In this document: positions 8,234-17,164 of the stretch, in pieces | Layout: each line of letters opens with the position of its first letter | How positions within the stretch are numbered: the stretch's first letter is position 1 | NCBI GenBank assembly: GCA_002428965.1 | Contig: DIYI01000009.1 | Coordinates: forward strand, 426,490 to 490,489 | DNA from: Jejuia sp. UBA6058 | GTDB taxonomy: Bacteria > Bacteroidota > Bacteroidia > Flavobacteriales > Flavobacteriaceae | Length of the DNA: 64,000 nt | Reading direction: 5' to 3' | Translations under genes and position numbers: made by a program | The notes under the pieces: generated by a model | What the model was told of the DNA's origin: nothing | The model's input: only the letters and a program-made list of their open reading frames with translations | The model's database searches: none

Positions 8234-9886
8234 TTAATTTTTTACAATAAACTTATTGGAATAAATTTTTTGTGACTCCTCATTTATAACAATAAGGTAA
8301 ATACCATTTTTTAAGTGAGACACATCAACATCCAGTTGCTCTCCATAATCTTTTATACTATTGTTTAAATTTAGTGCCCTTCCTGAAATATCAAAAATAT
8401 TTATTTGAACATTCTGAGTTGAGTAAAGGCCGCTTATACTCAAAAGACCTTCTGAAACTGGATTTGGACTAAGGCTTAACGTTTTTTTTAACTTATCTTC
8501 AATACTTGCCGTAGCCTGAAATGGCGTCCAGCTTAAATCATCGTACAAGGTTGCGAACGTTTTAGTACCGTCAGATGCATTTTTAAGCTCTAGTGAAAAA
8601 TCACCTGCTACATTAATATTTTCAACTGTAAAATCATAAGCTCCTGTTTGTGTTCTTGTAATTGATCCTACTTCATTATCATTAATTAACAATTGTGTAA
8701 TATGAGGTAAATCGGGCTGAAACAAGTGCTTAACTCTAATCGTGAAACTTGAAATTCCACCCTTAATATCCGTTCCTTTTACGCCAGTTAAGCCTCTGTT
8801 GATTTGAATCGCATTCGTATTTCCAAACCTAGTTGTGCTTTTAGCTCTCATTTGCCATTCGTTGCCATTATCTCCCACATAAGTATTCATATCAAAGTTT
8901 GAAGTCGTGTAATCATCAAAAGTCACTATATACTTACCCACATTAACCTCATTGGTTGCTACTGCTCCACCATCATTAGAGGTTGCGGTAATAGTTGCCT
9001 TTCCTTCACTAACTCCTGTAACTACTCCATTAGCATCTACTGTTGCCACACTCTCGTTATTGGAAGTCCATGTTATTGATTTATCCACAGCCGTTGAAGG
9101 AAAAACTTTATAAGTCAATGTTTGGCTATCTCCAATTTGTTCTATTCCTGTTTTACTACTATTAAAAACAATCTTAGCAACTTTATCATTTAAGGCGTCC
9201 CATCCTCCAGGTCTATACAGTGCTGGATTGGATGCTAAATCTCCACTAACGTTTAAACGCAATTCTGTGTCAAATAAAATAATGTAATCCAAACACGCTT
9301 TTGGCGATCTACCAAACAATGTTAATGTATATTGTTCTCCACCTATTAATTTATATGTAGGTAGATACGAATGGATTAAAAATTGAGACGTCCCCCATAA
9401 ATTCACGCCTCTACCCCAAAACTTTTGTTTAGATTTTAACTGACTTGTAGAAAGTGCAGCAGTTGCGCTTTCAAAGTTACCCGTCATTTTAACAAAAAAA
9501 TCGTTGGCTGCATCGCCAGCTTCTCCTGCCTCCAAAGGCTGATGTAAACGACCTGCTAACTGATAATCACCAGTTTTTGGAGCCACAAAGGTAAATTCAA
9601 TTTTTGAAGCTTCCGATGGATCTTGCCAAGGGCCTTTGTACTCTAAATACGTATCATTAACGGGCGCTATACCACTAGCAGATGAAGAAGTTACATACAT
9701 CTGATAATCTGCATCTGTTGGCGTTAGCAACTTCCATGAGCCTGATGGAAATCCTACTGCTTCGGCTTCAAAAACAATAAAATTGTCTCCTATCTCTATT
9801 CCAGGATCGGTTTGAGCACCGCCAAAAAACGGTGTCATGATTATTCCTGTAAGGAATGCTTTAAGGTATTTTTTTTTCATAATCAT
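8234..9886 (-). CDS. Secreted multidomain carbohydrate-binding protein (CBM6-like, Big_2, beta-sandwich, T9SS tail)
   Basis: A 550-residue exported protein with signal peptide to about residue 24 (FFGGAQ). Residues 35-205 form a CBM6-like beta-sandwich beginning VFEAEAV. Residues 235-318 form a Big_2 Ig-like domain (VVTGVSEGKATITATS). Residues 320-460 are another beta-sandwich (FDDYTTSNFD to LYDDLSW). Residues 470-550 are a T9SS sorting domain (LSLSPNPVSEG, LKNGIYLIV). No catalytic domain is apparent, so it is most likely a surface or secreted glycan-binding protein. The CBM-like module is related to the C-terminal module of the 4354-6084 protein, with the Big_2 order reversed. Confidence 0.75.
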   Translation of the reverse strand: MIMKKKYLKAFLTGIIMTPFFGGAQTDPGIEIGDNFIVFEAEAVGFPSGSWKLLTPTDADYQMYVTSSSASGIAPVNDTYLEYKGPWQDPSEASKIEFTFVAPKTGDYQLAGRLHQPLEAGEAGDAANDFFVKMTGNFESATAALSTSQLKSKQKFWGRGVNLWGTSQFLIHSYLPTYKLIGGEQYTLTLFGRSPKACLDYIILFDTELRLNVSGDLASNPALYRPGGWDALNDKVAKIVFNSSKTGIEQIGDSQTLTYKVFPSTAVDKSITWTSNNESVATVDANGVVTGVSEGKATITATSNDGGAVATNEVNVGKYIVTFDDYTTSNFDMNTYVGDNGNEWQMRAKSTTRFGNTNAIQINRGLTGVKGTDIKGGISSFTIRVKHLFQPDLPHITQLLINDNEVGSITRTQTGAYDFTVENINVAGDFSLELKNASDGTKTFATLYDDLSWTPFQATASIEDKLKKTLSLSPNPVSEGLLSISGLYSTQNVQINIFDISGRALNLNNSIKDYGEQLDVDVSHLKNGIYLIVINEESQKIYSNKFIVKN

Positions 9887-10102
9887 TCTTTATGAGTTAT
9901 CTCGTTTAGCTATTCTAAACAAAGTTATACTTCAAAAAATGATTATTTGGTCAGGTATGATTTTGAAAAAGTAAGATATGATTAATTTAAATCACCAACA
10001 TCTATCAAATTAATTTTAAACGTAATTATCTGGTTTTAATCGATATAGAATTAAATCAATCATTTACTTATAAACTAACTTTTTTCAATTCTAAAAACTA
10101 CT

Positions 10103-11245
10103 TTAAGGTAGGCCAATAACAGAAATTGTATAAGGTTTATCTGGTGTTTTATTTACCATTTTTGGGTTGTCAAAAGCGGCATCAAAGTTTAAAACAATAA
10201 TATCTTTCTCTCTTACAACCACTTCTCCTGGTGCGTCTAAAAGTCCGTTTTCGCCATTTGTATTTTCGTTTTTAACCAATAATTCTAGCTTGCCTTTCAT
10301 ATCAATAGAATAGACTGCATTTGCAAACAAATCTGTAATGTAGATTTTATTGGTGTTGCCATCATATTTCATACCATCAGTGGCAATCATACCATCAACG
10401 AATAAAGAAGAGTTAAGGATGTTATTATCTTTATCTAAAGTTGTTTTATGCACAGAACCTTCTTCCATAATGCCTGTGTACATATTACCTTCATTGTCAA
10501 AGGTTAAACCATTAGCACCAAACTTTAAAGAAGCATTAGATATGAATGTTTTAAATAAATGCACATCATTATCCTCCTTACCTTTATAAGGTTTTATGGT
10601 TATTGGATTTTCAGTATTCAACTCGGAGAAGCTGACCTTGTATATACCACTTATTTGTTTGCCATCTTCTGTTTCTCCTAAAACTGTATCTGTAATAAAC
10701 AAGTCATTACCTTTCCAAGCAATTGCATTAGGGAAAGACATTCCTAGTAAAACAGTTTCTACCTTTTTAGCTTCTCCATTTTCAACAATAATTCTTAGAA
10801 TTCTAGAAGTACCACCAAACCACAATTGCATATCTACCACATACAAATTACCATCAGGACCAAAAGCGACACCAAAAGGCGCTAACTTTCCACTTGTTTT
10901 GTCCATATCTTCTGCTGTAAACGTGTACCAAGTGGATAATTTATTGTTTTTATCAATCTTACCAATAGTTGGTAATGCTGGTTTCTCCATATCACCAGCT
11001 TTTATCAATACTTCGTTATGAAAATTGGGTGATGTAAAATAGACATTACCCTCTTTATCTTTTGCTCCACTTGCAGGCGAATTGAAGGTTTCTGGTAAAT
11101 CTAAAAGTAGTTTAGAAGTTAATTCAACATCTTCAAAAATAGTAATTGTATTATCTTTTGGGATTGACTTCTTACTCTTATCACCATTACAACTTAGAAA
11201 AGGTAAGCAACAAATTATCACCGAATAAAACTGAATTGATTTCAT
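10103..11245 (-). CDS. SMP-30/gluconolactonase-like beta-propeller lipoprotein
   Basis: A 380-residue protein read from the ATG at 11245; an upstream ATG at 11278 would put 11 polar residues before the signal peptide. The signal peptide ends in a lipobox (LPFLSC), so it is probably a lipoprotein. The mature part has repeated blades such as GVAFGPDGNLYVVD, GLTFDNEGNMYTG and YDGNTNKIYITD, typical of SMP-30/NHL-type six-bladed propellers, some of which are sugar lactonases. Whether it binds the usual metal and hydrolyses a sugar lactone cannot be decided here. It is the third gene of a short minus-strand run after the AraC and DUF1330 genes. Confidence 0.65.
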   Translation of the reverse strand: MKSIQFYSVIICCLPFLSCNGDKSKKSIPKDNTITIFEDVELTSKLLLDLPETFNSPASGAKDKEGNVYFTSPNFHNEVLIKAGDMEKPALPTIGKIDKNNKLSTWYTFTAEDMDKTSGKLAPFGVAFGPDGNLYVVDMQLWFGGTSRILRIIVENGEAKKVETVLLGMSFPNAIAWKGNDLFITDTVLGETEDGKQISGIYKVSFSELNTENPITIKPYKGKEDNDVHLFKTFISNASLKFGANGLTFDNEGNMYTGIMEEGSVHKTTLDKDNNILNSSLFVDGMIATDGMKYDGNTNKIYITDLFANAVYSIDMKGKLELLVKNENTNGENGLLDAPGEVVVREKDIIVLNFDAAFDNPKMVNKTPDKPYTISVIGLP

Positions 11246-11344
11246 CTTGAATTTCTCTGTATTAAAAAAGCTAAACAAGTTTTATGTTTAGCCTTTTAAG
11301 TTTTTAATAATTATATATTGATAATTATACAACCAAACATAGTG

Positions 11345-11644
11345 TTAAGCCAAATCATCCTTGGCTTCAATCAAATAATGATGACTATTAGATCCTGCTG
11401 TACGAGCTTCTAAATGCGGAATATAAGCCGGGTCTTTCATAAAATTTAAAGCAGCTTCTTTACTTGGCCACTCTAAAATAATTCTCAATGCGGCAGGTTG
11501 ATCGTCACCCTCTATCTGCTCATGTGATGCCGTTCTTGATAGATACTTCCCTCCATGTTTTTTTACAATCTCACCAGTTTCTGCAATATAGGCTGGAATC
11601 CATTTGTCGTCTGTTGGTGTAACATCTAATACTGAATAATACAT
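11345..11644 (-). CDS. DUF1330-type small protein
   Basis: A 99-residue cytoplasmic protein of the dimeric alpha/beta-barrel type. Visible family signs are AYIAETGEIVKKHGGKYLSR in the first half and a EWPSKEAALNFMKDPAYIP stretch near residues 58-76, as in DUF1330 proteins. Members lack an agreed function and are thought to be small enzymes or binding proteins. It lies between the AraC regulator and the SMP-30-like lipoprotein on the same strand with about 100-base gaps, which could each carry a promoter. Confidence 0.75.
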   Translation of the reverse strand: MYYSVLDVTPTDDKWIPAYIAETGEIVKKHGGKYLSRTASHEQIEGDDQPAALRIILEWPSKEAALNFMKDPAYIPHLEARTAGSNSHHYLIEAKDDLA

Positions 11645-11745
11645 TTCAATTACTTTTTTAAGTTAAATTCAGAACAAAATTATTACTGATTTCACTTCTA
11701 AACGAGTAAAAAAATGAGAATTAGTAGTAAAATAAGAAGATAAAA

Positions 11746-12588
11746 CTAAGACAACTGTTTTCTAAAATCGCTCAACGAAACTCCCTTGTAAGATTTAAAA
11801 ACTTTATTTAAGTGACTTGTATCTGTAAACCCCAGTTCGTTAGCAATTTCTGAGTAATGCATCTTGGAATACTCAAGTTTTGTTTCTACAATTTTCAATT
11901 TATGATTTAGAACATATTTTTTGAGACCAATACCCATATTCCTTTTGAAATATTCACTAATATAATTTTCAGATACGGAAAATTTTTTGGCCAAATAAGT
12001 GCTGGATATTAAAGATGAATCATAGACATTTAAATGAATAAAGTTTACTATATCTTGAATTTTTGAATGCTTCTGAAATTTTGATTCACTATTCCACAAG
12101 AACTCAATATTCCGAGCAATTAGATGCAAAATAATAGTAAGTGAATTTTCTATAATAAAAATATCATAGGATTGACTTTTTTCATATTCTTTCACTAACA
12201 TTTTTACCAGTGATGCTAAATGCATCATATCCTCTTCCTCTTTAAAACTCACTTCAGGAAGTAAATAATTGTTGCTAAGCAAGATTTCTTCAATCTTTCT
12301 AAACCAGTCGTGACTAGTATTTAAGTTGTAAAAGAAGCTTTTTAAAAATTTAATTGTAGTTACAGTAGTTACCTGGTTAGCCGAAACTATATAAATATCG
12401 CCTGGAACGAAAACAAATAGACTTTTTGCTTTATACGGTACAATTCTATCGTTCACTTTTATAGTTCCCTCTCCTGTATGGAAATATACAATCTCAAAAA
12501 ATCTAATACTGGTGTATTCGCAAAATGTAAAATCTTGTGCTTCATCATAATGTTGTATGACTATATTTTTTATGATGGTTCTGGACAT
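11746..12588 (-). CDS. AraC-family transcriptional regulator with cupin-like sensor domain
   Basis: A 280-residue cytoplasmic regulator. Residues 20-100 form a cupin-like beta barrel (YFHTGEGTIKVNDRIV, then FVFVPGDIYIV), the usual ligand-sensing half of sugar-responsive AraC proteins. Residues 180-278 hold two helix-turn-helix motifs (STYLAKKFSVSENYISEYFKR and IANELGFTDTSHLNKVFKS). It sits 84 bases downstream of the end of the nine-gene enzyme operon and just upstream of the DUF1330 and SMP-30-like genes. It is a likely local activator, one of three regulators of different type in the island. Confidence 0.85.
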   Translation of the reverse strand: MSRTIIKNIVIQHYDEAQDFTFCEYTSIRFFEIVYFHTGEGTIKVNDRIVPYKAKSLFVFVPGDIYIVSANQVTTVTTIKFLKSFFYNLNTSHDWFRKIEEILLSNNYLLPEVSFKEEEDMMHLASLVKMLVKEYEKSQSYDIFIIENSLTIILHLIARNIEFLWNSESKFQKHSKIQDIVNFIHLNVYDSSLISSTYLAKKFSVSENYISEYFKRNMGIGLKKYVLNHKLKIVETKLEYSKMHYSEIANELGFTDTSHLNKVFKSYKGVSLSDFRKQLS

Positions 12589-12672
12589 AGACTAAGATTA
12601 TAAACTTTTCTATTAAAATAATATAAATTAGTAGATATCATATTCTATAAGACCCAAAATAATAAAAGTCTT

Positions 12673-14556
12673 TTACCTAACTTTTTTATCGGTACCCTCT
12701 AATTGATTAAGCGCTCGATTAATTACCCTTACCACATATTTTCCTTTTTGATACAGTTCTTCTTTTGGCACTAGTGCATCATGCATCTCTTTAATAACAG
12801 GTAACGCCATTTCATCAATTTCATCTAGTACATTAGCTGCATATAAACGTTCCCATTGTTCCCCATTCTTCAGTTCGCTTGTCAGTACAGGCAACGCCTT
12901 ACTTGGTTTATCCATTCTACATAATGCACGCGCCGCAGCGGTTCTCACTACGGAAGACTTATCTTTTAATAACTTTTGCACTTTTTTCTTTAACGCTATC
13001 GCAGGTTTTCCAATGTTACCAATACCAGTAGCTGCCCAATAGCGAATGGATGGATCTTTATCTTTTAATGCGTTTTCAAAGTATGGTAAAGCCGAAATAC
13101 CTTCTGATGCTTTAACTGCAATGTCTGCAAGTCTATTTGGATAACCTGCATCTGATATTTCTTTTAAAATGGCATATCTACTTCCTGTTTTTTTCTCATT
13201 CTCCACCAAAATTGGTTCTGGAATTAAACCACTATCTCGGGTAAGTTTCACCCAATCTAAATGGGTTTCTCTAAGTCTGCTAAGTACTTCTTCATATTTT
13301 GGGTTATCTGCAATATTGTTCACCTCATGAGGGTCTCCCCATGTATCATACAGTTCTTCAATTGGTTTTGTTTCAGAAAAGAAAATTTCTGCTTCTGGAT
13401 GTAATTTACCCGCTTCATGCAGTGTTCTTAGCTCCTTCATTGTCTTTCCACTTTCAGACGAATTCATATATTGGTAATACGCCTTTAATGGTTCATAATT
13501 TCTAATGTATTTATAACGCTTATCACGAGTCATTCTAATAATATCATACCTTTCATCCATTCTATCCCGTGCTCCAAAAACGTATTCACGCGGTTTATCA
13601 GTATTATCGCCAAGAAACGCCTTTCCTTGCATATGACTTGGAATCTCAACACCAGCTAAACTAAGAACGGTAGCTCCAAAATCTACAGCACTTACCAATT
13701 GCTCTGAAATTGTATTTGGAGCTGCTTGATGGTTTACTCGAAATTTTTCCGGAATATGAACAATTAAAGGTATTCTCGTACCAGAATCATACAACCAACG
13801 TTTAGCTCTAGGTAATCCAATACCATGGTCTGACCAAAACATAATAATCGTATTATCATACAAACCATCGTCTTTTAGTTGCTTTATTTTATTTCCTATC
13901 CATATATCTAGCGCCGTAATCAGTTCGTAATTTCGTTTCCAATTTTCACGAGTTGTTTGTGTATCTGGATAATATGGAGGAATATTATCAAAAGCCTGTG
14001 GATCTTGTCGTTGCTCTGGCGTTAAAACCGAAGTAACTTTAAGGTATTTTTCATCATTTTTAATACCACTAGCATGACAACCTCCATAGTTAAAAACAGC
14101 AAAGAATGGTTGATTTTTATCTTTTCTATTGCGCCAATGCGCCTTATTGCTAGACGCATCCCAAACACCTTCGGGAGTAATAAATTGATAATCCTCTTTT
14201 GCAGTATTAGTGCAGTAATATCCAGCCTTTCTTAAATAGTACGGAAAGGGCTTTATGGCTTCTGGCAGAAGTACGTTTCCGCGCATATGCTGTGTACCTA
14301 AAGTTGTTTGGTACATAGACATAACAATACTGCTTCTACTAGGCGCACAAACCCCAGCGGTGGTAAACGCATTTAAATAGCGCACACCTTCTTCTGCTAA
14401 TTCGTCTAAGTTTGGTGTAATGGCATATGGGTCTTTAAAACAACCTATTTGAGGACTAATATCCTCGGCGCTAAGCCATAAAATATTGGGTTTCTCTTGT
14501 GCTAATCCAAAACTTGAATATATCAGGGCTATAATGATACAAGCTATTTTATTCAT
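12673..14556 (-). CDS. Secreted S1-type sulfatase with C-terminal HEAT-like repeats
   Basis: A 627-residue periplasmic or secreted sulfatase; signal peptide to about residue 20 (FGLAQ). The catalytic domain covers about 22-460: metal-binding LSAEDIS near the start, the formylglycine motif C-A-P-S-R with Cys70, and a second metal site WSDHG. Residues 480-620 are alpha-helical with recurring phrases such as DPSIRYWAATGIGNIG and SSVVRTAAARALCRM, a HEAT-like solenoid I read as a protein- or glycan-contact module. It is the last gene of the minus-strand operon, 60 bases after the GH2 gene. Substrate inferred only from context: a sulfated galactan fragment. Confidence 0.85.
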   Translation of the reverse strand: MNKIACIIIALIYSSFGLAQEKPNILWLSAEDISPQIGCFKDPYAITPNLDELAEEGVRYLNAFTTAGVCAPSRSSIVMSMYQTTLGTQHMRGNVLLPEAIKPFPYYLRKAGYYCTNTAKEDYQFITPEGVWDASSNKAHWRNRKDKNQPFFAVFNYGGCHASGIKNDEKYLKVTSVLTPEQRQDPQAFDNIPPYYPDTQTTRENWKRNYELITALDIWIGNKIKQLKDDGLYDNTIIMFWSDHGIGLPRAKRWLYDSGTRIPLIVHIPEKFRVNHQAAPNTISEQLVSAVDFGATVLSLAGVEIPSHMQGKAFLGDNTDKPREYVFGARDRMDERYDIIRMTRDKRYKYIRNYEPLKAYYQYMNSSESGKTMKELRTLHEAGKLHPEAEIFFSETKPIEELYDTWGDPHEVNNIADNPKYEEVLSRLRETHLDWVKLTRDSGLIPEPILVENEKKTGSRYAILKEISDAGYPNRLADIAVKASEGISALPYFENALKDKDPSIRYWAATGIGNIGKPAIALKKKVQKLLKDKSSVVRTAAARALCRMDKPSKALPVLTSELKNGEQWERLYAANVLDEIDEMALPVIKEMHDALVPKEELYQKGKYVVRVINRALNQLEGTDKKVR

Positions 14557-14616
14557 TTTTATTAGTCTAATTTATTACGCTACAAATACAATTAATTGAA
14601 AACAATTATAAACGCA

Positions 14617-17121
14617 CTATAGTTCTGTATTAATCTTTAATTCAGAACCTTTCAACCCCTTAGCTTTAGCTGTCAATTTGATAGTGCCAACTTCCCCTTC
14701 GTTTGAATTTATAATCGCCAGTGCTAAACCATTAAAAGCTTTTCTTTTACTGTCTTTAAAAGACTCTAAAGAAATAGGGTTACCATTATCTACCCCCACG
14801 ATTTTACCTGCTCCTTTTAGTTTAAAAAACACCAGATTATTGGCTAAAGGACATAAATTACCCTGTTTATCTAGTATCTTAACAGTAACGTAGGCCAAAT
14901 CTTTACCATCAGCATCAATAGTTTTTCTATCTACAGATAAGGCAATTTTTGCTGGTTTACCTGCCGTATTAATCCGTTTTTCGCCAACTTGTTTGCCATC
15001 TTTATAGCTAACAACTTTAATGTTCCCAGGTTGATATGGCACTTCCCAACTTAATCTGTAAGGCGAATTATATGTTTTGGGCTCATAGCGCCTTATATCT
15101 ACACCTATAGTTGTAAAATCTTTTCCTTTTACTCGTTTACCATAAGACTTACCATTAACAAATAGTTCAGCTTCATCGGCGTTGGTATAGCAGTATACAG
15201 GTACCATATCTCCAATTTTTAATCCAGCTTTTACTCGAATACCTTCAATACGTTCATCATCCAAATTCCAATGAGGTAACAGATGAAGCACTGGTTTATT
15301 TGTCCATTGGCTTTGGTAATTATAATACCTGTCTTTAGGGAAACCTGCTAAATCTACAATTCCGAAATAGGAACTTCTCGATGGCCAGTCGGCATTCCAA
15401 TGCCCTGTATTGTCGATATTATCGAGTCCACCATAAGGACTGGTTTCACCTAAATAATCAAAACCTGTCCAAACAAATTCTCCCATTACATGCGGATTCT
15501 CTTCTAAGAATTTAAACTCAATATCTGGTGCATAACCCCATGGCGGTGCAACAAAATCATAGCTTGTAGTTTGTAATGACTCATGTTTATTATAATCTTC
15601 CACAGGAAAATGATAAACTCCTCTGGTACTGTAAGCACTTGCCGTTTCAGAACCATAAATTGCTAAATCTGGGTACTTTTCCCGAAATTCAGCATAATGA
15701 ATAGCCTTATAATTTGCCCCTACAATATCTACCTGTTGCGCCATATTAAACTGATAAGCAGCAGGATAAGAGTTAAAGCCAATAGTTGTGGGTCTTGTTC
15801 TATCCAAGCTTTTACAAAACGCATTGAGTTCTTTAGCCATTTTCCAACCTATATCTCTTTTCCACTGTTCCTTTATTTCATTACCTAAACTCCACATAAT
15901 TACAGAGGGATGATTTCGGTCTCTCTTCACCATATCTCCTAAATCTTGTTGCCACCATTCTTCAAAAAATTTCTGATATCCATTTTTAACTTTTTCTATT
16001 TTCCAAATATCAAAAGCTTCATCTATAACAAGTATTCCCATTTCATCACAAACTTCTAGAAACTCACGCGATGGAGGGTTGTGACTTGAACGTACTGCAT
16101 TCACCCCCATATCTTTCATAATTTGAAGTTTTCTTTCATCTGCTCTCTTATACACTGCTGCTCCTAAAGCGCCATTATCATGGTGTAAACACACCCCATT
16201 AAATCTTACTTTTTCGTTATTTAAATAAAAGCCATCCTTATCATAACTTATGGACCTAATTCCGAAGGTACTTTTAAATGTATCCAATAGATTATCACCA
16301 TCATAAAGCGTTGTTATAGCACTATATAATGTAGGTGATTGTAAATCCCATATTTGTGGGTTTTTTATATCTATAAAGGTACCAGACCATGTTTTTGTAT
16401 TGGCATCAACTACTAAAGAGTCTGTTGTTTTTGCAACACTTGTTCCATTAGCATTAAAATACTCATGATGCACTTTTATAGTTTTTGGTTTATTTGAAGT
16501 ATTTACTATGGTAGTTTCGTGCTGAACAACAGCCAAAGCTTTGGTTACCGTTGGTGTAGTAACGAATGTACCCCAATTATCAACATAAATAGGCTCATCA
16601 ACCTTCAACCATACTGAACGGTATAAGCCAGCACCAGGATACCAGCGCGAAGAATAGTCTTCTGGAGCTAATTTTACAGCTATAACATTTTCAGAACCAT
16701 CAAACTTTAAATATTTGGTTATATCAAACTCAAAACCAATGTAACCATAAGGTCTGTAGCCTACTTTTTGTCCATTTACCCAAACGTTGGTGTTATACAT
16801 GGCACCTTCAAACTCAATACGAACCACTTTATTTTTTGCCGACTTTGGCAAAACAAAATGTTTTCTGTACCACCCTGTTCCAACAACTGGTAGCCCTCCC
16901 ATTCTTAAATCGTATTTTCTATCAAATGGCCCTTCAATGGCCCAATCGTGTGGTAAATTTAAATTTCGCCAACTCTCGTCGTTAAACATTACTTTTTCTG
17001 CGCCTTCGGCTTCTCCTTTACAAAATAACCAGTCTTTGTCGAAGTTTTCTTCAGCATTATATTGTGCTGAAGCTATAAGTGTAAAAAAGGCTAGTATTAG
17101 TCCTGTAATTAAGTGTTTCAT
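14617..17121 (-). CDS. GH2 beta-galactosidase-type glycoside hydrolase
   Basis: An 834-residue secreted enzyme with signal peptide to about residue 19. Order: GH2 sugar-binding jelly roll (25-195), Ig-like domain (200-300), TIM barrel (300-595), then two C-terminal beta domains (about 630-710 and 725-834). The acid/base is expected at Glu of SLGNEIKE (near 412) and the nucleophile at Glu of IYGSETAS (near 490). GH2 enzymes with this layout include exo-beta-galactosidases of agar and porphyran loci, which fits the GH86 neighbour; beta-glucuronidase or mannosidase activity cannot be excluded. Eighth gene of the minus-strand operon. Confidence 0.85.
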   Translation of the reverse strand: MKHLITGLILAFFTLIASAQYNAEENFDKDWLFCKGEAEGAEKVMFNDESWRNLNLPHDWAIEGPFDRKYDLRMGGLPVVGTGWYRKHFVLPKSAKNKVVRIEFEGAMYNTNVWVNGQKVGYRPYGYIGFEFDITKYLKFDGSENVIAVKLAPEDYSSRWYPGAGLYRSVWLKVDEPIYVDNWGTFVTTPTVTKALAVVQHETTIVNTSNKPKTIKVHHEYFNANGTSVAKTTDSLVVDANTKTWSGTFIDIKNPQIWDLQSPTLYSAITTLYDGDNLLDTFKSTFGIRSISYDKDGFYLNNEKVRFNGVCLHHDNGALGAAVYKRADERKLQIMKDMGVNAVRSSHNPPSREFLEVCDEMGILVIDEAFDIWKIEKVKNGYQKFFEEWWQQDLGDMVKRDRNHPSVIMWSLGNEIKEQWKRDIGWKMAKELNAFCKSLDRTRPTTIGFNSYPAAYQFNMAQQVDIVGANYKAIHYAEFREKYPDLAIYGSETASAYSTRGVYHFPVEDYNKHESLQTTSYDFVAPPWGYAPDIEFKFLEENPHVMGEFVWTGFDYLGETSPYGGLDNIDNTGHWNADWPSRSSYFGIVDLAGFPKDRYYNYQSQWTNKPVLHLLPHWNLDDERIEGIRVKAGLKIGDMVPVYCYTNADEAELFVNGKSYGKRVKGKDFTTIGVDIRRYEPKTYNSPYRLSWEVPYQPGNIKVVSYKDGKQVGEKRINTAGKPAKIALSVDRKTIDADGKDLAYVTVKILDKQGNLCPLANNLVFFKLKGAGKIVGVDNGNPISLESFKDSKRKAFNGLALAIINSNEGEVGTIKLTAKAKGLKGSELKINTEL

Positions 17122-17164
17122 TTATCTAAATTTGATTTTTTTAAGTTTTTTTATTTAGTTGTGA

